Source of the DNA: Paenibacillus sp. Soil787
GTDB taxonomy: Bacteria; Bacillota; Bacilli; Paenibacillales; NBRC-103111
Assembly: GCF_001429545.1 (NCBI RefSeq)
Contig: NZ_LMSP01000002.1
Coordinates: forward strand, 197,811 to 261,810
DNA length: 64,000 nt
Reading direction: 5' to 3'
This document shows, in pieces, positions 48,042-55,815 of this stretch. The translations under genes and the position numbers were made by a program. The notes under the pieces are model-generated. The model was not told the origin of the DNA. It saw nothing but the letters and a program-made list of their open reading frames with translations, and searched no databases. Within the stretch, counting starts at the first letter, position 1; each line of letters begins with the position of its first letter.

Positions 48042-49265
48042 ATGGCGGGTTCCAGTTTTGTTGTAAGCAAAAAAGTCCGAATGTTTGCGATTGTTTTGGT
48101 GGCATGCGCAGCAATCTTTGGCTGCGCAGCAGCCTTCAAATTCTTCTTTATCGGCGCCGATCATGCCAACATCGGCACCGATCATGCCAACGCAATATTC
48201 GGGCCCTTGAAGATGTACACTGCGCCGGACAGCGACCCGGGACCGGGCGCGCTTTACGGCAGAGCCACTCGTCTGCAGCACTCAAAATCCGCCAACGGAA
48301 CCATGCTGGCCACGTTCGAGCAGTATGTGAACGGCACACCCAGCTTTCCAATCTTTGAAAGCACGGATTCAGGAGAAACATGGAAACAGATTTCCAGCGT
48401 AACCGATCAGGTAAACGGATGGGGGTTGCGCTGGCAACCCGAATTGTACGAGCTGCCACAGGCGATCGGAAATATGCCGGAGGGTACGATTCTGTGCGCA
48501 GGGAATTCTATCCCTTCAGACTATTCCAAGTCGAAGCTCGATCTCTATAAGAGCACGGATCACGGCAAGACATGGTCGTTCGTCAGCTCGATCGCTTCCG
48601 GCGGACAGCCGAAATCGGAAAACGGTTACACGCCGGTTTGGGAACCGTTCCTGATGGTGGCGAACAACAAGCTGATCGCTTATTATTCTGACCAACGCGA
48701 TACCAAATATGGCCAAAAGATTGTGCATCAAACATCGACTGACGGAATAAACTGGGGCCCCGTCGTCGATGATGTGACTTCCTCTTTGTACATCGACCGC
48801 CCGGGAATGCCGGTAGTTGCGCGAATGGGTAATGGCAACTACATCATGACTTACGAAATGTGCGGTTCGCAAAATTGTGAGGTTTCTTATAGAATCGGAG
48901 CAGACCCGGAAAATTTCGGCTCAGTAAAGGGGATTGGCTTGCTGGCGAAAGATGGTACGAGCCCATCAAGTTCACCATATGTCGTTTGGCTCCCGACTGG
49001 AGGTGCGAACGGCACCTTGGCCGTTTCCGCTTTTTCCAGCAGCTCGCTGTTCCTGAATACGCAAAATGGCGAAGGACTGTGGACCAAAATCAAACCCAAT
49101 GCGGGAATTGGTTACAGTCGAGGACTTGTGCCGATGTCTGACGGGCATACGCTGTTCGTCATCTCTGGAGGCCCGCTTGGCAACAACTATTCCAACTCGG
49201 TTACATACGGGACTGTCGATTTGAGGAGCGACATTTCGGATGGAGGGGAGCAGTCAAAAAAATAA
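48042..49265 (+). CDS. GH93-like exo-arabinanase, single catalytic domain
   Basis: This 407-residue protein has an N-terminal membrane/signal segment with probable cleavage after HANA near residue 52, then a GH93-like propeller with Asp boxes (STDSGETW, STDHGKTW, STDGINW). The probable catalytic pair is Glu201 (VWEPF) and Glu272 (IMTYE), 71 apart. It is a close paralogue of 52654, but the sequence ends shortly after SDISDGG, where that protein continues into ricin domains; it lacks any binding module. It lies at the end of the 44232 operon. A 21-bp coding repeat sits just before the signal cleavage region. Confidence 0.8.
   Translation: MAGSSFVVSKKVRMFAIVLVACAAIFGCAAAFKFFFIGADHANIGTDHANAIFGPLKMYTAPDSDPGPGALYGRATRLQHSKSANGTMLATFEQYVNGTPSFPIFESTDSGETWKQISSVTDQVNGWGLRWQPELYELPQAIGNMPEGTILCAGNSIPSDYSKSKLDLYKSTDHGKTWSFVSSIASGGQPKSENGYTPVWEPFLMVANNKLIAYYSDQRDTKYGQKIVHQTSTDGINWGPVVDDVTSSLYIDRPGMPVVARMGNGNYIMTYEMCGSQNCEVSYRIGADPENFGSVKGIGLLAKDGTSPSSSPYVVWLPTGGANGTLAVSAFSSSSLFLNTQNGEGLWTKIKPNAGIGYSRGLVPMSDGHTLFVISGGPLGNNYSNSVTYGTVDLRSDISDGGEQSKK
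48150..48191 (+). repeat. 21-bp in-frame tandem duplication
   Basis: Two copies of a 21-bp unit differ at one base and encode IGADHAN and IGTDHAN near the signal peptide end of the GH93-like protein. The paralogue at 52654 has only one DADHAHA at this place. Confidence 0.85.
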
Positions 49266-49285
49266 GTAAAGTAAATTCGAAAAGT

Positions 49286-49307
49286 GGCTCCCGAGGGAGC
49301 CTTTTTT
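49286..49307 (+). terminator. Rho-independent terminator
   Basis: GGCTCCC pairs with GGGAGCC around GA, followed by TTTTTT. It ends the 44232-49265 operon. Confidence 0.88.
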
Positions 49308-49325
49308 CGATAAGTACGATATTAG

Positions 49326-49353
49326 GCAGACGTATTGGATTCATTATATAGGG
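49326..49353 (+). pseudogene. Second remnant of the rhamnosidase 3' end
   Basis: These 28 bases match 30634-30661, near the stop of the GH78 gene (coding for QTYWIHSIG), with one mismatch. The fragment lies directly before the response regulator ribosome site. Confidence 0.75.
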
Positions 49354-49369
49354 TGGAAGGAGGCGTGTT

Positions 49370-50995
49370 ATGTACAGGGTCTTCATAGTGGATGACGAGC
49401 CGCTTATTCGATTGGCTATCCAACAAATTGTACCATGGGCTGAGGAAGATTGTGCTGTCATCGGGGAGGCGGCAAACGGACAAGAAGTGTGGGAACGAAT
49501 ATGTACGAAACAGGATATCGACTTGTTAATATTGGATATCCATATGCCAAAGATGGATGGCATCACGCTCTTGACATGTCTGAAAGAAGCGGACTTGAAA
49601 CGCAAACCCGTCTGTATTGTACTCAGTGCTTTTTCGGACTATGAGTACGTCCGTCATGCGTTCCTGCTCGGGGCAGTTGATTATATCGTCAAGTCTGATT
49701 TGAGTCCCGAGCATGTCATACCGGTGTTAAGGAAAACGGTTGAATTATTACAGGACAGAGAGCATGATGCTCAGATCGATGATGAAGCTGCTTCGCTGAA
49801 GGCTAATAATTTGCTCAGGGAGTACTTGCTCCATAAGCAGCCGAATCATCAAACGATTGATATGACTTCATTATTGGCGAGCAGATTGCAAGGAACTGGA
49901 GCCAACCAGCAACTTGTATTCGTAGTGTTGGTAGATCGAACACGTGATATGGTTGAAGCTGAAAAAGATGTTAGCCAGCACAAATACGAATATTTATACA
50001 CAACGATAAGCCAGGTGCTGCAAAGGGAAAATATTCCCTATGAACTTGTTCCATTTAACCTATACGAATACGTCGTTCTATTCTTTTTTGAAAATGCGAA
50101 TAGTTATTTGTATCTTCGCAACAGAGTAGCGGAATTATTCATCTATCTGAGAAGCAATATAAAGAACTATCTCGATTGTTCGGTTTCCATTGGTGTTTCA
50201 GATATTTGTATGGATTGGAAGGAATGGCGGCTGCGTTATGCACAATCCAGACAACTGGCCGAGATGCGCTTTTATGAAGGCCCCGGACGGACCTTCTATT
50301 ATGATTTGAACCGACCTCAGATTGCGACCGAGCCAGATATGCCGAATCCATGGGATTTAACTCAACTTTTGCCATACATCGAGCATGGAGATGAGCGCTG
50401 GGAAGCAGCATTTTATCAAGGCTTGGAAATATTGGAACTTGAAAAAAGAACGTTAGGAAAAACACTCCGATTCTATCAGCATCTGCTGCGTGAGCTCGGC
50501 GCTCTGTTAGTCGTAAAAGAATTGGATTGGAGACATTTGCTGGAAGGTGATAAGCTGCCTTACGAGCTCGTAGAACAATTCGATTTTAAGAAAGATCTTC
50601 ACGACTGGCTAATTGATACCGTCCATAAAGCAGTAGTGTTATTGCATACCAAACAATCGGAGCGTTCGTTAAGTCTCGTGGATAAAGCTAAACGATACAT
50701 TGAGAATCATTTCCGGAAGCCGATTGCGTTAAGACAAGTGAGCGAAAGCGTCGGCGTCAGCGAAAGTCATCTAAGTAAGCAATTCGCCAAAGAAACGGGA
50801 ATGAACTTCGTTGAATTCGTCACGAAACTACGTATTCAGGAAGCCAAGCGCTTGCTCGAAGCAGGAATGAAAATGTATGAGGTTTCTATCCAGATAGGCT
50901 ATGAAAATCCTGAACATTTCAGCCGGGTATTTAAGAAAAATGTAGGGCTTAGTCCGCAACAATACAGGGAGTCGCATCACAAAAAATATCATTGA
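49370..50995 (+). CDS. YesN-type response regulator (system 2)
   Basis: This 541-residue regulator has a receiver domain (FIVDDEPLIRL, phosphoacceptor Asp56 in ILDIHMP, VKSD near 105), a middle region, and two AraC helix-turn-helix motifs (LRQVSESVGVSESHLSKQF and MYEVSIQIGYENPEHFSRVFK). It is a paralogue of the regulator at 30751. It starts after AAGGAGG. Its kinase partner is probably at 56738, five genes away. The operator for the next gene overlaps its 3' end, so the likely target sites are the ATATATCAT repeats. Confidence 0.93.
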   Translation: MYRVFIVDDEPLIRLAIQQIVPWAEEDCAVIGEAANGQEVWERICTKQDIDLLILDIHMPKMDGITLLTCLKEADLKRKPVCIVLSAFSDYEYVRHAFLLGAVDYIVKSDLSPEHVIPVLRKTVELLQDREHDAQIDDEAASLKANNLLREYLLHKQPNHQTIDMTSLLASRLQGTGANQQLVFVVLVDRTRDMVEAEKDVSQHKYEYLYTTISQVLQRENIPYELVPFNLYEYVVLFFFENANSYLYLRNRVAELFIYLRSNIKNYLDCSVSIGVSDICMDWKEWRLRYAQSRQLAEMRFYEGPGRTFYYDLNRPQIATEPDMPNPWDLTQLLPYIEHGDERWEAAFYQGLEILELEKRTLGKTLRFYQHLLRELGALLVVKELDWRHLLEGDKLPYELVEQFDFKKDLHDWLIDTVHKAVVLLHTKQSERSLSLVDKAKRYIENHFRKPIALRQVSESVGVSESHLSKQFAKETGMNFVEFVTKLRIQEAKRLLEAGMKMYEVSIQIGYENPEHFSRVFKKNVGLSPQQYRESHHKKYH

Positions 50996-51063
50996 AACCA
51001 CAATATATATCATGTGACCCATGTATCGAAGCTTGTAGAATAAAACTTGTAAGCGATACCACC
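50984..51063 (+). promoter_or_regulatory. Type 2 direct-repeat operator, promoter and cre of module 2 binding protein
   Basis: AAATATCAT at 50984 and ATATATCAT at 51005 lie 21 bp apart. The -10 TAGAAT at 51036-51041 starts 26 bp after the second TCAT. A cre-like TTGTAAGCGATACCA follows at 51047-51062, at the same distance as in the block before 40260. Confidence 0.74.
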
Positions 51064-51072
51064 ATAGGGGGA

Positions 51073-52401
51073 ATGAACTTGAAAAAGAAAACACTTGGAT
51101 CCATTATGGCCGCAGTCATGGCCGTTGGGTTGGCAGGATGCGGAGCTAACAGCGCAGCCGATACCAAATCTGCGGGTAACTCGGCAGCGTCTGCATCTCC
51201 CGATACTAGTAAGGGAGCTATCACTGCACCAATTACATTGAAGCTCTCTACCTGGGATAGCGACAGCGCTTTTCTGGACAAATGGTCGGCGAAAGTAAAA
51301 GATTTTTCCAAAGTGATGCCTAACGTAAAGGTGGAAGTCGAAACCTTCAAGAGCGATGGGGATTATTTGCAAGCGATGAAGGTAAGGATGGCAGGCAATG
51401 AATTGCCGGACGTTATTGCGCTAAAGCCTAATTTCCTTAACGATTTCAGAGATGAATTATTGCCGCTTGATGATATGAGTGTAACAGCTAAAAATACGAA
51501 GGCAAAGCACTTTGCCGTGAATGGCAAAGTGTTGGCACTACCGATGATCTCTTTCCCTGAGCTTGTCTACTATCATCCGAGCATCTTCAAAGAACTTGGA
51601 CTCAGTGTACCGAAAACTTGGGAGCAATTCATTGAAACATTATCGTCGATTAAGAAAAGCGGAAAAAATCAAGCGTATGCCATGGGTGGAAAAGACTCCT
51701 GGCCGGACTATCCATTTAACGAATTCATGCCGCTGCTTGTATCCGGCGATGAAAATTACTACGATACAATTGCCGGACAAGACAAGCCTTTCGATAAAGA
51801 TACCCCGTTCTACAAGGCCTATACGGATATTCAAAAATTATACGATGCTAAAGTAATGGGCAACGATCCGCTTGGCTTGAGCAATGATCAAGCTACAGGA
51901 TTGTTCGAGGCGAAGAAGGCTGCCGTTATAGCAGCAGGGCTCTGGTACTTGCCGCAATATACATCCAAAGTTGGCAATACGGACGACCTGTCGGCATTCC
52001 CGCTGCCGGTGCGCCATTCGGAAGCCGAACCGCTTAAAGTAATAACATTCACCGATGATTTCTACGGAATTAATAAAAACTCGAAAAATCTTGACGCAAC
52101 GAAAAAGTTTGTAGAATGGATGTTTACTTCTGATGCATACCAATTTTTTGTCGACGAGAAGATGAGCAAATCACTCATGGAAGGCGTTGAGTCTAAAGCA
52201 CCGTTTATGAACGATTTCTATAAAAATAACAAGTTCGAAGAATTCAATTATCAACCGGGTGGCGAGAAATTCAACAAAATTGTGAATGCGATGCAACTGG
52301 ATTGGAAGAAGCTGGGTCAAGATATGATGTCAGGCAAATCACTTGACGGAATTGCAACTGATTTGAATAATAAATGGGCTAAGGCAAGAACGGCAAAGTA
52401 A
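51073..52401 (+). CDS. CUT1-type sugar-binding lipoprotein (arabinan module 2)
   Basis: This roughly 442-residue lipoprotein (lipobox LAGC, VGLAGCGAN) is paralogous to 36693. It binds the ligand for the permeases at 54934 and 55812, from which it is separated by a GH93 gene. The start is uncertain: ATG at 51073 is only one base from GGGGG, whereas an in-frame TTG at 51079 has ideal spacing; the difference is two residues. A type 2 operator lies upstream. Confidence 0.9.
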   Translation: MNLKKKTLGSIMAAVMAVGLAGCGANSAADTKSAGNSAASASPDTSKGAITAPITLKLSTWDSDSAFLDKWSAKVKDFSKVMPNVKVEVETFKSDGDYLQAMKVRMAGNELPDVIALKPNFLNDFRDELLPLDDMSVTAKNTKAKHFAVNGKVLALPMISFPELVYYHPSIFKELGLSVPKTWEQFIETLSSIKKSGKNQAYAMGGKDSWPDYPFNEFMPLLVSGDENYYDTIAGQDKPFDKDTPFYKAYTDIQKLYDAKVMGNDPLGLSNDQATGLFEAKKAAVIAAGLWYLPQYTSKVGNTDDLSAFPLPVRHSEAEPLKVITFTDDFYGINKNSKNLDATKKFVEWMFTSDAYQFFVDEKMSKSLMEGVESKAPFMNDFYKNNKFEEFNYQPGGEKFNKIVNAMQLDWKKLGQDMMSGKSLDGIATDLNNKWAKARTAK

Positions 52402-52424
52402 TCCATTTGGATATGGAGCAGCTA

Positions 52425-52452
52425 AGAGATCATGATTGCAATCGTGGTCTCT
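52425..52452 (+). terminator. Intercistronic hairpin after binding-protein gene
   Basis: AGAGATCATGATT pairs with AATCGTGGTCTCT, a long stem with G-U pairs. The following 200 bases to the GH93 gene hold a cre-like ATGTAAGCGCTTCTATT near 52512 and no direct-repeat operator that I can see. Confidence 0.65.
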
Positions 52453-52653
52453 CTGCTTCAACACTGCGCAATGGAGGGGAGACCAGAAGAGAATCTAAAT
52501 ATCTTCACATTAATGTAAGCGCTTCTATTAAGGAGCTTTATGAGATAGATTAACGAATGCTTTGCGGAGAAAGGGGGTGACGATTGGCTTCGACATGCAT
52601 GCAGGGGAAAAAACAATAGCCCCGATCAAATCGATTTCTAAGGGAGTGTAAAA

Positions 52654-54684
52654 ATGATGTTTTCACGATCCACAGCAAGTATGATGGTCCGAAAGTTAAC
52701 GATTGCTTTTATGGCGTGCGTAGCAGTCTTCAGCGTCTTCTTTTTTGATGCCGATCATGCCCATGCAGTATTTGGACCATCCACGATGTACACACCGCCG
52801 TCTGGCAGCCCGAGTCCGGGCGCGTTATACGGTAGATCGCTTCGTCTAGAGCACTCTGGATCTGCTAACGGAACCATGCTGGCAACGTTCGAGCAGTATG
52901 TGAACGGCACACCTAGCTTTCCGATCTTTCGAAGCACGGATGCAGGCAAAACATGGACGCAGATATCCAGCGTGACCGACAAGGTGAACGGATGGGGGAT
53001 GCGCTGGGAGCCCTTCTTGTATGAGCTGCCGCAAGCAATCGGCAATATGCCGGCAGGCACGATCCTCTGCGCAGGGATGTCAATCCCTTCTGATTTGTCC
53101 GTGACGAAACTCGATCTCTATAAGAGTACGGATCACGGCATAACGTGGTCGTTCGTCAGCTCGATCGCTACCGGTGGCGAAGCGATATCGACAAACGGCC
53201 ACACGCCGATTTGGGAACCGTTCCTGCTTGTAGCGAACAACAAGCTGATCGCTTATTATTCCGACCAACGTGATCCTAATTATGGCCAAAAGATCGTGCA
53301 TCAAACGTCGACGGATGGCGTAAACTGGGGCTCCGTCGTCAACGACGTGATCCAGCCGCCCTATGCCAACCGCCCAGGGATGCCGGTAGTCGCACGCATG
53401 GGCAATGGCAACTACATCATGACTTATGAATATGGTGGTGCTCCGGAGGCAAACTTCGCCGTTTACTATAAAATCACTTCGGATCCAGAAAATTTCGGAG
53501 CGGCAACGGGGACGGTTTTGAGGGCAACGGATGGCACAGTTCCGACCAGTTCCCCCTATGTCGTATGGCTCCCGACAGGTGGTCCGAACGGCACGTTGGC
53601 TGTTTCCGCTTATTCCGATGGCTCACTGTTCCTGAACACGCAAAACGGCGCGTCGGGAACTTGGACCAAATTCAACTCTAACGCGTCAAGTGGATACAGT
53701 CGTGGACTTCTGCCTATGTCTGACGGGCATACACTTTTCGTCATTTCAGGCGGTCCTCTTGGCGGTAACGCCAATTCGGTCACATACGGGACCGTCGATC
53801 TGGGGGGCGGCATCTCGGATGGGGCGGTTTACAAGCTGAACAACGTTAACAGCAATATGGTGCTTGACATTAACGGCGGTTCGACGAGCCAGGGAGCGGC
53901 GGCCGTGCAAGCGACGGATATCGGCGCGACAGACCAGCAGTGGCGGTTTAATTTGCAAGTGGACGGCTTTTATAAAATCATGAATATCAAGAGCGGGATG
54001 GTGCTTGGCGTCACGAACCAGTCGACGAGCAATGGTGCGGTTGCGCTGCAATGGAGTGACAACGGCACGCCGGACCATGAATGGGCCGTGCAGAATACGA
54101 CCCAGGGCGGCTACTTGATCATTAATAAACTCAGCGGGCTCAATCTGGAGGTATATCAAGCGTCGACTGCCAGCGGAGCAACTGTCGACCAATGGCAGGA
54201 CAATGGGGGCAGCAACCAGCGATGGAACTTTACGCAAATTTCGCCGCCCTCATTCACAACGGGGCAGTTTGTCATCACCAACAAGAATAGTGGGAAATAT
54301 CTGGATGTCTATCAGGGCTCTACTGCTGACGGAGCGACAATCGATCAATGGAACGACACAGGGTACAATGGCCAGATTTGGACGCTGCAAGCGACAGACA
54401 GCGGGTATTACCGAATCGTAAACGTAAACAGCGGCAAAGTGCTGGATGTGTCCGGGGCATCGACATCGGCAGGCGCCTCCATCATCCAATGGCCGTACTA
54501 TGGCGGCATCAACCAACAATGGCTGCCGGTTGATACCGGAGGCGGCAACTTCAAGCTGATCAATCGCAAAAGCGGAATGGCTTTGGGGATTGGCGGCGGT
54601 TCCACTTCCAATGGCGCAACAGCCATCCAATGGACGGATAACGGGGCGATCGACCAATCATGGCAACTGACCAGGATCGACTAG
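52654..54684 (+). CDS. Secreted GH93-like exo-arabinanase with two ricin-type domains
   Basis: This 676-residue secreted enzyme has a signal peptide (cleavage near AHAVFG), a GH93-like propeller with Asp boxes (STDAGKTW, STDHGITW, STDGVNW), then two ricin-type beta-trefoil domains near 389-530 and 536-676 with repeated QW motifs. The likely catalytic pair is Glu188 (IWEPF) and Glu259 (IMTYE), 71 apart. It is paralogous to 48042 and 34373. It lies between the module 2 binding protein and its permeases, an unusual place for a secreted enzyme gene. It starts after AGGGAG and is GC-rich compared with the neighbouring permeases. Confidence 0.82.
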   Translation: MMFSRSTASMMVRKLTIAFMACVAVFSVFFFDADHAHAVFGPSTMYTPPSGSPSPGALYGRSLRLEHSGSANGTMLATFEQYVNGTPSFPIFRSTDAGKTWTQISSVTDKVNGWGMRWEPFLYELPQAIGNMPAGTILCAGMSIPSDLSVTKLDLYKSTDHGITWSFVSSIATGGEAISTNGHTPIWEPFLLVANNKLIAYYSDQRDPNYGQKIVHQTSTDGVNWGSVVNDVIQPPYANRPGMPVVARMGNGNYIMTYEYGGAPEANFAVYYKITSDPENFGAATGTVLRATDGTVPTSSPYVVWLPTGGPNGTLAVSAYSDGSLFLNTQNGASGTWTKFNSNASSGYSRGLLPMSDGHTLFVISGGPLGGNANSVTYGTVDLGGGISDGAVYKLNNVNSNMVLDINGGSTSQGAAAVQATDIGATDQQWRFNLQVDGFYKIMNIKSGMVLGVTNQSTSNGAVALQWSDNGTPDHEWAVQNTTQGGYLIINKLSGLNLEVYQASTASGATVDQWQDNGGSNQRWNFTQISPPSFTTGQFVITNKNSGKYLDVYQGSTADGATIDQWNDTGYNGQIWTLQATDSGYYRIVNVNSGKVLDVSGASTSAGASIIQWPYYGGINQQWLPVDTGGGNFKLINRKSGMALGIGGGSTSNGATAIQWTDNGAIDQSWQLTRID

Positions 54685-54728
54685 GAATATAGGCCGGTCC
54701 AGATACCTAAAGATTGTTTTCAGCGGAG

Positions 54729-54768
54729 ACAACCTTCACGTTCTTAATGGGAACGGAAGGTTGTTTTC
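54729..54768 (+). terminator. Rho-independent terminator
   Basis: ACAACCTTC.CGTTC pairs with GAACG.AAGGTTGT, followed by TTTTCGATTTC. It separates the GH93 gene from the permease operon. Confidence 0.8.
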
Positions 54769-54822
54769 GATTTCTTGGGTGTGAGGATTAGCCACGGGTG
54801 AAGCGCCCGTAGTAATCACTAG

Positions 54823-54880
54823 ATTTATCATGCTCATAACAAAATATATCATGTGCATTCTTATTCATTTTCAATAAGAT
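54823..54880 (+). promoter_or_regulatory. Type 2 direct-repeat operator and promoter of module 2 permeases
   Basis: ATTTATCAT at 54823 and ATATATCAT at 54844 lie 21 bp apart. The -10 TAAGAT at 54875-54880 starts 26 bp after the second TCAT. This gives the permeases a promoter separate from their binding protein. Confidence 0.7.
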
Positions 54881-54933
54881 GATGATACATCACAAATGAA
54901 AACTAAAGAAAATGGAGAAGAGGTAGTGGGAGT

Positions 54934-55815
54934 ATGAATGCTGCATTACAGAAAAGGGTCATTATCTTTACCTTTTTATTTATCCCCGTAGGCTTATTGT
55001 TGTTATTTCTGCTTTATCCTACGGTGAAGTTGATTCAATACAGCCTTACGGATTGGAATGGCATTAGCAAACAAATGAATTATGTAGGAACAGACAATTA
55101 TTTAAGTGCCATTAAAAATGCAGATGTTTGGCATTCACTTTACAACAACTGGTTATATTTTATTATTCACGGGTTATTTATTCCACTTGAAATCATCATT
55201 GCGGTGTTGTTGAATGCGAAACTAAGGGCGAGTTCATTTTTTCGGTCCATTATCTTGTTCCCCTATATCATTAATGGTGTTGCGGTCGCTTATATTTTCA
55301 GCTATTTATATAACCCAGTCAATGGACCCATCAATGAAATCCTAAATGGGATGGGGCTTAGCAGTTGGATTCAGAATTGGTTAAGCGACCCGCATATCGT
55401 TAATTTCTCGCTGGTTGCGATTTCATTATGGCGCTTTTCGGGATTTCATGTCATTTTGTTTCTTGCGGGCCTGCAGTCCATTCCAAATGATTTATTCGAG
55501 GCAGCTACCATTGACGGCGCAAGCAAGCTGCAACAAATTCGATATATCGTGCTTCCGGGGATTCGCAGAGTTGTGGAAATTGTGCTGTTCCTTAATATTC
55601 GCGGAGCTTTGCAGGTATTTGACATTCCGTTCCTGGTTACGCAGGGTGGACCTGGAAATGCAAGCAGCACCTTTACCATTTTTACGATCAATGCAGCTTT
55701 TAAGTTTAATAGCTACGGTTTAGCTTCTGCGATGGCCATTATGCTGATGGTTACGATTATTGTCTTTTCCTACCTGCAAAATCTGTTCATACGTGAAAGA
55801 GGGATCAAATCATGA
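54934..55815 (+). CDS. CUT1-type sugar ABC permease (module 2, MalF-like)
   Basis: This 293-residue permease has six membrane segments and the loop EAATIDGASKLQQI. It is a paralogue of 38122. It overlaps the next permease by 4 bases (ATGA). Its own promoter and operator sit upstream, so it can be expressed without the binding protein at 51073. Confidence 0.92.
   Translation: MNAALQKRVIIFTFLFIPVGLLLLFLLYPTVKLIQYSLTDWNGISKQMNYVGTDNYLSAIKNADVWHSLYNNWLYFIIHGLFIPLEIIIAVLLNAKLRASSFFRSIILFPYIINGVAVAYIFSYLYNPVNGPINEILNGMGLSSWIQNWLSDPHIVNFSLVAISLWRFSGFHVILFLAGLQSIPNDLFEAATIDGASKLQQIRYIVLPGIRRVVEIVLFLNIRGALQVFDIPFLVTQGGPGNASSTFTIFTINAAFKFNSYGLASAMAIMLMVTIIVFSYLQNLFIRERGIKS

Noticed and set aside
48042-48200. 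Lipoprotein signal in the GH93-like protein (AIFGCA)
   Set aside because: The cysteine falls inside the hydrophobic stretch and the close paralogue at 52654 has a plain signal peptide ending AHA; secretion after HANA is more likely.
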